Assembly (NCBI GenBank): GCA_025998755.1
Contig: AP024674.1
Location: 2,744,162 to 2,808,161, forward strand
From: Armatimonadota bacterium
Lineage (GTDB): Bacteria > Armatimonadota > UBA5829 > DSUL01
Direction of reading: 5' to 3'
Length of the DNA: 64,000 bases
Made by a program: the position numbers and the translations under genes. This document shows positions 43,030 to 52,388 of the stretch, piece after piece (the first letter of the stretch is position 1; every line of letters begins with the position of its first letter). The notes beneath the pieces were generated by a model. It did not search any database. It saw only the letters and a program-made list of their open reading frames with translations, and was not told the origin of the DNA.

Positions 43030-44133
43030 CTACTCGCCCGCCCGTTCAGGCCCCAGGTTTCGGAACAGGAACAACCCTTCCTTGCCGGGAGCCACGATGT
43101 CCAGCCGCCCGTCTCCATCAATGTCTCCGGCCCACATGAAGATGCCAGTGCCGGAATGCTCCCCCGCTTTGCCGTAGTCAATGACGCACTTGGTGAAGCT
43201 CTCGCCGTTCCACTTGAAGTAGAAAAGCCCCACGATATCCGTCTCGCCCGGCTCTCTGCCGCAGTGAGCGCGGTAGCGGTTGCCGGTCAGCAGCTCGCAG
43301 TATCCGTCTCCATCCACGTCCACCCACAGCATCTCGTGATACTGGGAGAACCAGGGATCCACCGGGTGGCGCGTCCAGATACGGCATCCATCCGGCCCCC
43401 GCTGCTGCGTCCAGTAGTCCAGACCGTAGCCGTGAGCCTGCCCTGCGACCAGCTCCGGGACACCGTCTCCGTTCACGTCCTCCACAAGGATGGGCACGCT
43501 GACAGTCCCAAGATCAAACTCCGGATGGAACTTCCATTCGCCCTCCAGCGGATCTGCCTTCGGAGCTTCCCACCATCCGCCAGGAGTCACGAGCGCCATG
43601 GTTCCGTCGCCCGAGATGTCCCCGAAGCCCAGTCCGTGCCCCTGAGGCTCCGACGAGAGGACGAACTCCCGGAAGCGGCCAGCCGGAAGCCCTGACGCAT
43701 CACGCTCCAGCTTGAACATGCGCAAGGGATTACCGGGAGTGTTCGGGACGATCTCCGGCTCTCCGTCTCCGTCCACGTCCCAGGCGCGGGTGGTCTCGAT
43801 GGAACCCACCACAGCGATCTCGTGCGTCTTCCACTCGCCGCCCGCAGGTCCCGGATTCTCCCGCCAGACGAGCGTCTGGCCCCACCATCCGCCTGTCACA
43901 AAGTCCGTGTAGCCATCCCCGTTGACGTCCATCGGGATGGTGGAGAAGTCGTCGTAATACTCCCCCTCGGCGCGGACGTCGCACAGCTTGTGCTTTGTCC
44001 ACTCCGGGCCGCGATACCAGTATCCCCCGCAGACAATGTCCGGGATGCCGTCGCCGTCCACATCGAAGACGCAGGCTGACTCAAACGCTTCGCTGTCTAC
44101 CTTGATTTTTTGCCATTCGACGCGCCGTTGCAG
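43030..44133 (-). CDS. FG-GAP/VCBS-repeat calcium-binding propeller protein
   Basis: A protein of about 367 aa built of seven repeats, each with a calcium loop: DVDGDGIPDIV, DVNGDGYTDFV, DVDGDGEPEIV, DISGDGTMALV, DVNGDGVPELV, DVDGDGYCELL and DIDGDGRLDIV. Such seven-bladed integrin-like propellers are usually extracellular and bind glycans or proteins, but no signal peptide is visible. The start is uncertain: no ATG or GTG is in frame near the domain, and the best Shine-Dalgarno (AGGAGG, 8 nt) precedes a CTG at 44133. A distant ATG at 44355 would add an implausible extension. Divergent from the glycosidase block. Confidence 0.8.
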   Translation of the reverse strand: MQRRVEWQKIKVDSEAFESACVFDVDGDGIPDIVCGGYWYRGPEWTKHKLCDVRAEGEYYDDFSTIPMDVNGDGYTDFVTGGWWGQTLVWRENPGPAGGEWKTHEIAVVGSIETTRAWDVDGDGEPEIVPNTPGNPLRMFKLERDASGLPAGRFREFVLSSEPQGHGLGFGDISGDGTMALVTPGGWWEAPKADPLEGEWKFHPEFDLGTVSVPILVEDVNGDGVPELVAGQAHGYGLDYWTQQRGPDGCRIWTRHPVDPWFSQYHEMLWVDVDGDGYCELLTGNRYRAHCGREPGETDIVGLFYFKWNGESFTKCVIDYGKAGEHSGTGIFMWAGDIDGDGRLDIVAPGKEGLFLFRNLGPERAGE

Positions 44134-44287
44134 TGCCTTTTCCTCCTGGCCGACAGAATGCTGCAAAGGCCGCTTCGCCTGTCCGATGCGGCCTTCCTGC
44201 GTTACGCGGTCAAAGATGCCGGAAGGGGCCGGGCATCCGGTCGGCAAACAGAAAGAAAACCTGAAAGAGTGCGTCAGAACGCTCGCC

Positions 44288-44316
44288 TTGCGGGGCGCCC
44301 ACACACATCCTATAAT
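44288..44316 (+). promoter_or_regulatory. Promoter of the propeller/sialidase block
   Basis: TTGCGG (44288-44293), 17-nt spacer, TATAAT (44311-44316). It lies 57 nt before the first start codon of the plus-strand glycan genes. Confidence 0.6.
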
Positions 44317-44372
44317 ACTACCACTCTGCGCGGGCGCGAGATCGCGCCCACGCATCGCGGGATGGAGCCGAA

Positions 44373-45872
44373 ATGCCGAACCTGACCCACGTCTGGGCCG
44401 AACCAGACCTGTATCTGATGGCCGATGAGGATCTCGTCGCCTCTTGCGAGCACGTCACCCGGAAGATCTGCCCCATCGAGAAGTCACCGGAGCCGGTGCT
44501 GTTCCCGGAGAAGCCCTGGGAAGGCGTGGGGCCGGACGGACGGGTCACCTCCCTGCAGGATCCATACTACGGAACAGTCCTTTACGATCCGGAGCATCGC
44601 TTGTTCCGCTGCTGGTACAACGCATACGACAGGTTCCACAACCGCGTCTCGGCCCCTCCCTACGGCAGTCAGAACTACTCCTGCTGCTATGCCGAGAGCA
44701 GCGACGGCGTCCACTGGGAAAAGCCGGTGGTGGGAGCCGTCCTGCACGACGGGTCGCTGGAGAATAACCTGGTGCGCTTCCGGGAGGATGCGGCGGAAGG
44801 AACCAGCAACCTTGGCGAGCAGGTCTGGAACGTGCTGCCCTACAGCGCTCCGGGCTCAGAGGACCGGTTTGTGGCTTCTCTTTTCACCCATTACGATGAT
44901 CCCCTGTTCCCTACCGGCATCACGTTCTGCTACAGCGCGGACGGATTGAGCTGGAGGATGTACTACCCGCCTCCTCTGATGCTGGAAGGGGACTGCCACG
45001 GATTCGCGTGGGATCCGGTCCAGCGCTGCTACATCCTGACCACCCGTTCCCACCAGCACATGACTCTGTGCCGCCGGTGGGGGCGCCCGTGGAAAAGGCA
45101 CATCGCCATGACCCGCAGCCGGGATCTGATCCACTGGACCGCCACGGAGACCATCCTGGAAGTGGACGAGAAAGATCCGGACGACGCCCAGCTCTACCTG
45201 ATGTATGTCATACCCTACGGCCACGCGTATCTTGGCCAGCTCCTGATGTTCTACGGTCACGAGATGACGCTGGACACGCAACTGGCTCTCAGCCGCGACC
45301 TTCGCACTTGGCAGCGCGTGGGCGAGCGCAAGCCTATTCTGGAGCGGGGCGAAGAAGGAAGCTGGGACTGCAAGCACGTGGCGCTGACACACAATCCCCC
45401 GCACCCGGAGGGCAACCGGATGAGGTTCTGGTATGGTGGCAAGAACGCTCCCCACTATCAGGCGGGGTACGGGGCGATGGGCACCGGTACCCTCCGCAGA
45501 GACGGCTTCGTCTGCCTGGAAGCCGGAGACGAAGAGGGCATTGTCAATACTATCCCCTTCCGGCCTCCGAGGCCGAACTCCGCCTGCTGGATCATTCTGA
45601 ATGTGGACGCAAGCGAGGGAGAGGTGCTGGTGGAGGTAACGGATGTGGACGGACGACCCCTGGACCGGGTGACCAAGGCGGACTGCGAACCCATTCGGGG
45701 TGACCACACCCGCGTGGTGGTGAACTTCCCCACCACGCCGGGCAACTTCTTCGACCGCGGCAACTTCCTGCGCTTCGCGCAGGACATCCGCCTGCGCTTC
45801 TACCTGCGCAATGCGAAGCTTTACGCCTTCAAACTGAACAACTACTCACCGGTCTGGCCGCAGAAGGACTGA
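44373..45872 (+). CDS. Five-bladed propeller glycosidase-like protein, paralogue 1
   Basis: A 499-aa protein resembling the GH32/GH43/GH117-like propeller families that hydrolyse or bind saccharides. Typical elements: CCYAESSDGVHWEKP and AMTRSRDLIHWTATE, which are blade edges. A C-terminal beta-sandwich spans about 400-495 (ACWIILNVDASEGEVLVEV; LRFAQDIRLRFYLRNAKLY). It is a paralogue of the proteins encoded at 50913 and 56276, most clearly in the sandwich. No signal peptide is seen, so it is either cytoplasmic or exported another way. GGAG precedes the ATG. First of six same-strand genes. I cannot assign catalytic acids confidently. Confidence 0.7.
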   Translation: MPNLTHVWAEPDLYLMADEDLVASCEHVTRKICPIEKSPEPVLFPEKPWEGVGPDGRVTSLQDPYYGTVLYDPEHRLFRCWYNAYDRFHNRVSAPPYGSQNYSCCYAESSDGVHWEKPVVGAVLHDGSLENNLVRFREDAAEGTSNLGEQVWNVLPYSAPGSEDRFVASLFTHYDDPLFPTGITFCYSADGLSWRMYYPPPLMLEGDCHGFAWDPVQRCYILTTRSHQHMTLCRRWGRPWKRHIAMTRSRDLIHWTATETILEVDEKDPDDAQLYLMYVIPYGHAYLGQLLMFYGHEMTLDTQLALSRDLRTWQRVGERKPILERGEEGSWDCKHVALTHNPPHPEGNRMRFWYGGKNAPHYQAGYGAMGTGTLRRDGFVCLEAGDEEGIVNTIPFRPPRPNSACWIILNVDASEGEVLVEVTDVDGRPLDRVTKADCEPIRGDHTRVVVNFPTTPGNFFDRGNFLRFAQDIRLRFYLRNAKLYAFKLNNYSPVWPQKD

Positions 45873-45893
45873 ACGCAGAGGAGGATCCCGGGC

Positions 45894-47108
45894 ATGCCCA
45901 CATGCTACAGCACATCCGCCCTCAACCCGATGGCGGTCATAGATGCCGCAGATGTGAGCCGGGAGTGGGGGCAGTATATCAACTCTGTATGTGTGACGCA
46001 GACGGGAGCCTGGCTCATCAGTGTGACCATAAACACCCCGAGTGGCGGAGTCGTCTACACACGCCGCAGCCTGGACCGGGGAAAGACCTGGGGGCCCCGC
46101 GTATACGCTGTCCCTCCAGGTTCGCTGGAGGCCGGGCGAACCATTGAAATGGGTCAACTGCTTCCGGTGGATGTGGACGGGGTGAGCCGGATCTATCAGT
46201 TCCACGTCCAGCACACGCGGGAGAACACGCGGTTCGGGCAGCTGCGCTACTCCGTCAGCCACGACGACGGTCAAAACTGGGAAGGACCCGGCGGACCGGG
46301 GACGCTCTATGAGCTTCCCGCCCCGGCTTACGAACTGTCGCCTGACAGCGACGGCTGGCACCTCATGGCTCCCGGGCTGACGCTGAAAAGCGGCGAGTGG
46401 CTCCTGCCGATGAACATCTCCACTGATCCTCTGCCCCTGGGAGAGATCCACTCGGAGCTGGTGTTCGGCATCACCCGGAATATCTTCACCGTGCGGGATC
46501 CTGCAGATCTCGAGATGGAGTTCTATCCGCCTCCTCCTCACGGCGTCTTCGTGCCGTACGAGCGCGAGCCGGGAAGGTCGCTTGGGCAGGAGCCGCAGGT
46601 GGCGCAGCTATCGGACGGCAGGCTCTTCTGTGTGTGCCGCACCGGAAACGGCTGCCTGTATTACACGGTCTCAGGTGATTCCGGCCGCACGTGGGAGCCC
46701 GCCTGCCCCCTGCTCTACAGAGAGGGCGGCGAACGGGTGCTCCACCCCAATGCACCCTGTCCGTTCCGCAGGCTCTCCAACAGGACGTATGCCCTGCTGT
46801 TCTGCAACAACGATGGCACGGCTTTCGGCGGGGCGGACCCGTTCGATCACACCAGGAACCGGCAGCCGGTCTATGTCTCCATCGGCCGGGAGACCGGTCG
46901 GACCGAGGGCCAGCCGCTGGAGTTCGGTGAGCCTCGGCTGCTGTGCAGCATCGAGGGGTTTCAGCCGGAGGCACACTGGCGTGATCTGACTTACGGATTT
47001 CTGCTGGAGGATGGGGGAGAATACTTCCACTTCTATAACGCCGTCTGGCGCTTCATCCAGGTTAACCGTGTGGATCCGGGTTTGCTGGAGATGGAGGACG
47101 GCCGTTGA
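45894..47108 (+). CDS. BNR-repeat sialidase-like protein
   Basis: A 404-aa six-bladed propeller of the sialidase/neuraminidase fold. Three Asp-box motifs are clear: SLDRGKTWGP, SHDDGQNWEG and SGDSGRTWEP. No signal peptide is evident. Whether the catalytic Arg triad and Tyr/Glu pair are present cannot be settled by eye, so this could be a hydrolase or lyase of another acidic sugar. AGGAGG precedes the ATG. The stop overlaps the next gene's TTG start (TTGA), so the two are translationally coupled. Confidence 0.75.
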   Translation: MPTCYSTSALNPMAVIDAADVSREWGQYINSVCVTQTGAWLISVTINTPSGGVVYTRRSLDRGKTWGPRVYAVPPGSLEAGRTIEMGQLLPVDVDGVSRIYQFHVQHTRENTRFGQLRYSVSHDDGQNWEGPGGPGTLYELPAPAYELSPDSDGWHLMAPGLTLKSGEWLLPMNISTDPLPLGEIHSELVFGITRNIFTVRDPADLEMEFYPPPPHGVFVPYEREPGRSLGQEPQVAQLSDGRLFCVCRTGNGCLYYTVSGDSGRTWEPACPLLYREGGERVLHPNAPCPFRRLSNRTYALLFCNNDGTAFGGADPFDHTRNRQPVYVSIGRETGRTEGQPLEFGEPRLLCSIEGFQPEAHWRDLTYGFLLEDGGEYFHFYNAVWRFIQVNRVDPGLLEMEDGR

Positions 47109-48979
47109 AGACGTTCTTCGCCGTAGTGATCCTGCTGACGCTCGCCGGTCAGCCGTGCCGGGCGGTGTCCGGCGGATGGTCTGTCATCGCCAAATGGTGG
47201 AGGCCAGACGCAAACCCCTTTGTGCGTGAGCAGGTCTGGGAGGGAACCTTCTGGAGCGAGGGCTGGAGCGAACCTGAGCAGTTCTACCCGAAGCACTTCC
47301 GGCCCGCGGGAAGCGTGCACCTGCTGCTGAAGAACACGTCCCCGCGGGATCAGACACTCGTTCTGACCCACATCAATGGCCAACCCCTTGAGGAATGCGC
47401 TACCACTCCCCGCAAAGCAGGGCCTGTGCTCTGGTACCGGCTGGAGTGCCCGCAGTTCCCGGTGGGCGAGATCGCGGACGACCTGACCGGCTTCGACCGG
47501 CAGAATGTCCCGCCCGGAGCGTGGGTGGAATGCACCATACGCTTGCGCCGCGCCCCTGAACAGAATGTGCTCCTCCAGTTTCGGTCAGGAGACGGGGAGA
47601 CGCTGGAGCAGGAAGTGCCTCTGAGTCCTCCCACAGCCAGGATCGAGGCGATCACCTTCTCCCGCAAGATGGACGCCGTCTATGTGTATGTCCGTTCTCT
47701 GGACGGCAAGGCCCTGTCGCCCGGCACGCTGCGCGTGGACGGACTGCCGCCGGCACGGCTGATCTGGCAGGAAGGGCCGGGGGGAAGCGGACTGTTACTG
47801 GCCGAAGCAAGGCTGGCGCAGCCGCTCCGGTACGGGACGTTCCATCTGTTCACGGTGACGCTGGGGGACGGCCGGAGGCTGGCGCAAGCGGTCAGGGTGT
47901 GGGACGGCTTTTTCGCGATCGGCCTCTACGGGACCGTCACGCCGGAGAGGGTGGCCGCGGCGAAGGCGAAAGGGTTCAACAGCTACTTCAATGGACCTCT
48001 GGACGTGCTGGACAACGCGCAGATGAGCTACGTGCCGCACGGAGGCATCGGACACCCTGTCCGCCACGCAACACACGGGCGAGGGCTGCTGTTTTACCAG
48101 AACCACGACGAGCCAGACGCCCACGACGTGAAGCTGGGCGAAGAGCTGCCTTGGATGGATCGGCTGGGAACGCACGCGATATTCAGCGTGCTGCCCCTGC
48201 AGCGCCGCCAGCGCCAGCAGGACCGCGCCACCCCGAATCTTTTGCTGGTGGACAACACCTACAAACCGCTCAACTGGTATGTCTACGGGCAGATTCCGGA
48301 CGTTTTCTGCACGGATCCGTATGTCCCGCTGGGAGGACGCCAGACGGACTACGTGTGGCGGGCGCTGGAGTGCGCGCGGGACGCCTCCGCGCCGCGGCCG
48401 CTTGTGGCAGTGCTTTGGGCATGCAGTCTGGACTCCGGCGCGCCCCGCAACTTCGGACGCCGTCCGCCCACCGCGCGTGAGGAGCGGGCGATGGCTTTCT
48501 ATGCGATCGGCTCAGGCGTAAAAGGGATTTCCTACTTCATTGACCTGACTCAAGAGACCGGGGAGGGGCAGTTTACCGGCATTTCGGACTACCCGGAACT
48601 CTGGGAGGAGGTGGGCCGCATCAACCGGGACATCGCCGCGCTTGCGCCGGCGCTGGCCGTGGCGTGCCCGGCGGGGCCTCCGCAGAAACAGGGACCGCTG
48701 TGGGTGCGCACGTTGATGAGCGGACGCGATACGGTGATCGTCAGCGTGGTCAACACAGAGCACTACATCGGCTACGAGACACGCACCCTTTACGCCTTTC
48801 ACCGCCCCGTGCGAGGCGAGCGCGTGAGAGTGCAGCTTCCGCCCGGGTTCGGCCACTGCCGGGTAGTCCGGGTGGAAGGGGGCGTGAAGTCTCCCGCGCA
48901 TCACACAAGAGATGGCGACACGCTGGAAATCCTTCTGGGCGAGCTGGACACGGCAGCCGCCTTTCTGGTGACCCGATGA
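47105..48979 (+). CDS. Secreted DEPD-motif protein, paralogue 1
   Basis: A 624-aa exported protein with a Sec signal peptide (FFAVVILLTLAGQPCRA). The N-terminal half is beta-rich; the C-terminal half looks like a TIM barrel with NHDEPDAHD and VDNTYKPLNWYVYGQIPD, followed by SGVKGISYF and a closing beta domain. The same ordered motifs occur in the 699-aa product at 57788-59887 (DEPDAHD, DNTYVPFNYLTYGSIPD, TGTKGISYW). Acidic residues in DEPD are candidate catalysts, as in DUF4091/GH123-type enzymes, but I cannot assign a family. The TTG at 47105 has GGAGG upstream. Confidence 0.7.
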   Translation: MKTFFAVVILLTLAGQPCRAVSGGWSVIAKWWRPDANPFVREQVWEGTFWSEGWSEPEQFYPKHFRPAGSVHLLLKNTSPRDQTLVLTHINGQPLEECATTPRKAGPVLWYRLECPQFPVGEIADDLTGFDRQNVPPGAWVECTIRLRRAPEQNVLLQFRSGDGETLEQEVPLSPPTARIEAITFSRKMDAVYVYVRSLDGKALSPGTLRVDGLPPARLIWQEGPGGSGLLLAEARLAQPLRYGTFHLFTVTLGDGRRLAQAVRVWDGFFAIGLYGTVTPERVAAAKAKGFNSYFNGPLDVLDNAQMSYVPHGGIGHPVRHATHGRGLLFYQNHDEPDAHDVKLGEELPWMDRLGTHAIFSVLPLQRRQRQQDRATPNLLLVDNTYKPLNWYVYGQIPDVFCTDPYVPLGGRQTDYVWRALECARDASAPRPLVAVLWACSLDSGAPRNFGRRPPTAREERAMAFYAIGSGVKGISYFIDLTQETGEGQFTGISDYPELWEEVGRINRDIAALAPALAVACPAGPPQKQGPLWVRTLMSGRDTVIVSVVNTEHYIGYETRTLYAFHRPVRGERVRVQLPPGFGHCRVVRVEGGVKSPAHHTRDGDTLEILLGELDTAAAFLVTR

Positions 48980-49067
48980 AGCCCGGTAGTGTCCCGGTGG
49001 GCCCTCCGAGGCAGGGGCGGATAATGATCTTTTCGGCACAGATTTGACAGACAAGGAGCTGAAAGCA

Positions 49068-49880
49068 ATGGCCTTTCCGACCGTTCAGGAGCTTTTTGAC
49101 CTCTCGGGCAAGACGGCCCTTGTAACAGGCGGAGCCCGGAACCTGGGCTTCGATATGGCCCTGGCGCTGGCGGAGGCGGGTGCGGATGTCGCAATCACGT
49201 CGCGCAATCTGGAAAGCGCCCGGCAGTCCGCGGGCAAGATCGCGGAAGCGACAGGGCGCAGGATCCTGGCGCTGGAGCTGGATGTAACCAGCGAGGATCA
49301 GGTCGCTTCCGTGGTGGACCAGGTGAGCCGGGATTTCGGCAGGCTGGACATCCTGGTGAACAATGCCGGGAATGTCAGCAGCACTCCAGAGAATGCTCCG
49401 CTGGAGAAGCGCCCGCTGGAAGAGTGGATGAACACCATCCAGGTGAACCTTACCGGCACATTTCTGGTCAGCAAGCACGTCGTGGCCAAGGTGATGATCC
49501 CGGCGCGCAGCGGAAATATTATCAACATCGCCTCCATCTCCGGGATGATCGGACGGGACCGCCGCGTCTACGCCGGGACGGACATGGGCGGCAGCACAGT
49601 GGATTATGCGGCTGCGAAGGGCGGCGTCATCAACCTGACGCGCGATATGGCGGCATCCCTGGCGCGTTACAACATCCGCGTGAACTGCATCTCGCCCGGT
49701 GGATTCTGGCGGCATCAACCGGAGCCGTTCGTGAAAGCCTACAGCGAGGCCACCCCCATGGGGCGGATGGGTCAGGACGGCAAGGAGATGAAAGGGCCGG
49801 TGGTGTTCCTTGCGTCGGAGGCATCCAGTTACTGCACCGGCATGAATCTGGTAGTGGACGGCGGGTTCACCTGCTGGTAG
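49068..49880 (+). CDS. Short-chain dehydrogenase/reductase
   Basis: A 270-aa classical SDR with an intact catalytic set: TGGARNLG cofactor loop, NNAG, Ser in IASISG and the YAAAK tetrad motif. This contrasts with the Arg-variant SDR at 10223. Similar to gluconate/2-keto-sugar or sorbose reductase-type SDRs. The C-terminus VVDGGFTCW is typical. The ATG at 49068 has AAGGAG 9 nt upstream. It lies between the secreted DEPD protein and a Gfo/Idh/MocA gene 13 nt downstream, so it likely oxidises a sugar released by the neighbouring hydrolases. Confidence 0.9.
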   Translation: MAFPTVQELFDLSGKTALVTGGARNLGFDMALALAEAGADVAITSRNLESARQSAGKIAEATGRRILALELDVTSEDQVASVVDQVSRDFGRLDILVNNAGNVSSTPENAPLEKRPLEEWMNTIQVNLTGTFLVSKHVVAKVMIPARSGNIINIASISGMIGRDRRVYAGTDMGGSTVDYAAAKGGVINLTRDMAASLARYNIRVNCISPGGFWRHQPEPFVKAYSEATPMGRMGQDGKEMKGPVVFLASEASSYCTGMNLVVDGGFTCW

Positions 49881-49893
49881 AAAGGAGCGCCCT

Positions 49894-50901
49894 GTGAGCG
49901 GAGACTGGAGGGATCAGAGCGCGCTGGTGGTGGGGTTCGGCTCCATCGGGCGCCGGCATACGCGGGTGCTGCGAGAGCTGGGGGTAAAGGACATCCGGCT
50001 GGTTGAGCCGCTGCAGGAGCGCCGGCGGGCCGCCGCCGATGAGATGGCAATCACGGAGGGTTACAGCTTGCTGGAAGAGGGGTTGGCCGGCCGACCGGAT
50101 ACGGTATTTCTGTGCTCCCCCACTGCGGACCACGTTCCTCAGGCAATGGCGTCTCTTGAGGCAGGCTGCCACGTGTTCACGGAGAAGCCCCTTTCGGTCT
50201 CCACGGAGGGCCTGGACGATCTGGAGGACCTGGCGCGCCGGACTGGCCGAAAGGTGATGGTGGGCCAATGCTACCGCTTCCACGCCGGTTGCCGGAGACT
50301 GAAGGACTGGCTGGACGAAGGACGTCTTGGCAGGCTTTTGTTCATACGCAGCATGTTCGGTGAATACATCCCGGACGCCATGCCGGACTACCGCAGCCGT
50401 TACGTCTCGAAATACAGCGGAGCCTACGAGCTGATGCACGCCGTGGACCTCGCGGTGTGGTATGCCGGGACCGATCCCGTGCAGGTGCTGGGGCTGGATC
50501 GGAAGGTGGGCGAGGCGGAGATGCAGTCGCCGGACCTGGTGGAGATGATCGTAGAGTTCGAGAGTCGCCGCGCTGCGAGCGTTCACATGGATTTCTTCCA
50601 GAGGGCCAGGCACATCGAAGTGGAGCTGTACGGGACGCAAGGAACCGCCAGGCTGGAGTTCGGTCGCTGGGACCGGTGCACGGCTTCGCTGTATGAGGCT
50701 TCCGGCGGTGAGTGGCAGACAGAAGAGATGGCCACCGACCGCGACGACATGTTTCGCGCGGAGGACTCGGAGTTCCTGAAAGCGTGCGCGGGAGAGGGAG
50801 AAGTCTCCGTGCCGGTGAGAGAGGGCCGCAAGGCGGTGGAAGTGATGCTGGCTGCCCGTGAATCTTCGAGGACGGGGCAGGCGGTGCATCTAAAACGCTA
50901 A
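49894..50901 (+). CDS. Gfo/Idh/MocA-family oxidoreductase
   Basis: A 335-aa NAD(P)-dependent sugar oxidoreductase: GFGSIGRRH dinucleotide loop, VFTEKPLS (the canonical EKP lysine) and YSGAYELMHAVDLAVWYAG for the substrate-side Asp/His segment. It is not orthologous in detail to the one at 19527-20660, which has DKP. The GTG at 49894 follows AAAGGAG. Third of the SDR/Gfo/propeller stretch. Sugar identity unknown. Confidence 0.9.
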   Translation: MSGDWRDQSALVVGFGSIGRRHTRVLRELGVKDIRLVEPLQERRRAAADEMAITEGYSLLEEGLAGRPDTVFLCSPTADHVPQAMASLEAGCHVFTEKPLSVSTEGLDDLEDLARRTGRKVMVGQCYRFHAGCRRLKDWLDEGRLGRLLFIRSMFGEYIPDAMPDYRSRYVSKYSGAYELMHAVDLAVWYAGTDPVQVLGLDRKVGEAEMQSPDLVEMIVEFESRRAASVHMDFFQRARHIEVELYGTQGTARLEFGRWDRCTASLYEASGGEWQTEEMATDRDDMFRAEDSEFLKACAGEGEVSVPVREGRKAVEVMLAARESSRTGQAVHLKR

Positions 50902-50912
50902 GGAGTAACGGT

Positions 50913-52379
50913 GTGAAGAAGCTGGGGAAGGCGACGGGATGGCTGCTTGCGATGGCCTGGGCGACGGGATGCGCGGTGCAGGGCGGCCCGGCAGGTGAGC
51001 CCCTGGACATCGGCTCCGGGCTGCAACTCTTTGTGGATGATGCGCTCGTGGAGTCACTGCGCGGCGTCTCGCTGCGACTCCATCAGCCGGTGCCGCGCGA
51101 GGTCTGCCTGGTGCTGGACGCGCCGTGGGAGGGGCCGGAAAGCGCCTACGCCACGGTGCTGAAAGACCACGAGGGGCGGTACCGCCTCTACTACCGGGGT
51201 GGCGGTGAGAAGACGCAGGAAGTCACCTGTGTGGCTTTCAGCGAAGACGGCATCCACTGGAAACGCCCGGAACTGGGTCTTTACGAATTCGAGGGCTCAC
51301 GGGCGAACAACATCGTGTTCCGCGCGCAGGGACGCAAGTCGTACGGCGAATGCCATAACCTCACACCTTTTCTGGACACCAACCCCGCAGCAAAGCCTGA
51401 AGAGCGCTACAAGGCCATCGCCCTGGCCAAACGGTTGCTGCCTTCCGGGGAAGATGTCCACGCGCTGGGAGCCCTGGTCTCGCCGGACGGGTTGCGATGG
51501 TCTCCCGGTCGCGCCCGGCTGATCATCACCGAGGGACGGTTCGACTCGCAAAACCTGGCGTTCTGGGACTCCGCCAAGAGGAAATACGCCTGTTACCTGC
51601 GCGATGGCCGAGAGTACCCCGGGGGCATCAGAGTGCGGAGCGTGCGCGTGGCTTATTCCGATGATTTTCAGAGCTGGACGGACCCGGAGTGGCTGGACTT
51701 CGGCGATTCCCCTCCGGAACACTTCTACACGAACGCGATCGGACCGTATCATCGCAACCCCTCCCTGTATCTGGGCTTTCCCATGCGCTTCGTCCCTGAG
51801 CGGACAACCATTGGAGATCCCCCGCGGGAGACGGACGGTCTCTCAGACGCGGTGCTGATCTCCAGCCGGGACGGCGTGCATTTCCGGCGCACCTTTATGG
51901 AGGCGTTCATACGGCCGGGACTCGATCCACTCAACTGGGGGAACGCGCACGGAAACCAGACCCCTGCGGCGGGACTGCTTCAGCTCACGCCGGAGGAGGT
52001 CTCCATCTACTGGCTGGAGCATTACGGCGGCACGCCCCGCATCCGGCGCGGCACATTGCGCACGGACGGATTCGCGTCGGTCAACGCACCCTACGCAGGC
52101 GGCGAGCTGGTCACCAGACCCCTGACATTCCGGGGAAGCCGGCTGGTCATCAACTACTCCACGTCCGCCGTCGGCAGTATCCGGGTGGAGATCCAGGACT
52201 TGCAGGGACGGCCGGTCAAAGGGTTCTCTCTTGAGGATTGCGCCGAGATCTACGGTGACGAGATCGAGCGCACTGTCTCCTGGAAAGGCGGGTCCGTCGC
52301 TTCGCTCAGTGGGCAGCCGGTCCGCCTGCGCTTTGTTATGAAGGACGCGGATCTGTTCTCCTTGCGCTTTTCCGACTGA
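50913..52379 (+). CDS. Five-bladed propeller glycosidase-like lipoprotein, paralogue 2
   Basis: A 488-aa protein starting with a lipoprotein signal (MKKLGKATGWLLAMAWATGC, lipobox ATGC), so it is anchored in the envelope. Propeller motifs match paralogue 3: FVDDALVESL, CVAFSEDGIHWKRPELG, ANNIVF, and a C-terminal sandwich with GGELVTRPLTF and VRLRFVMKDADLFSLRF. It probably binds or cleaves glycan at the cell surface. The GTG at 50913 follows AAGGAG. It is the last gene of the plus-strand block; its stop is 9 nt from the convergent enolase-superfamily gene, with no terminator between. Confidence 0.72.
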   Translation: MKKLGKATGWLLAMAWATGCAVQGGPAGEPLDIGSGLQLFVDDALVESLRGVSLRLHQPVPREVCLVLDAPWEGPESAYATVLKDHEGRYRLYYRGGGEKTQEVTCVAFSEDGIHWKRPELGLYEFEGSRANNIVFRAQGRKSYGECHNLTPFLDTNPAAKPEERYKAIALAKRLLPSGEDVHALGALVSPDGLRWSPGRARLIITEGRFDSQNLAFWDSAKRKYACYLRDGREYPGGIRVRSVRVAYSDDFQSWTDPEWLDFGDSPPEHFYTNAIGPYHRNPSLYLGFPMRFVPERTTIGDPPRETDGLSDAVLISSRDGVHFRRTFMEAFIRPGLDPLNWGNAHGNQTPAAGLLQLTPEEVSIYWLEHYGGTPRIRRGTLRTDGFASVNAPYAGGELVTRPLTFRGSRLVINYSTSAVGSIRVEIQDLQGRPVKGFSLEDCAEIYGDEIERTVSWKGGSVASLSGQPVRLRFVMKDADLFSLRFSD

Positions 52380-52388
52380 TCGATGCAG

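Noticed and set aside
42655-43695. 346-codon plus-strand frame beside comM
   Set aside because: Overlaps the comM promoter region and the FG-GAP gene, where the calcium-loop repeats on the minus strand are unmistakable.
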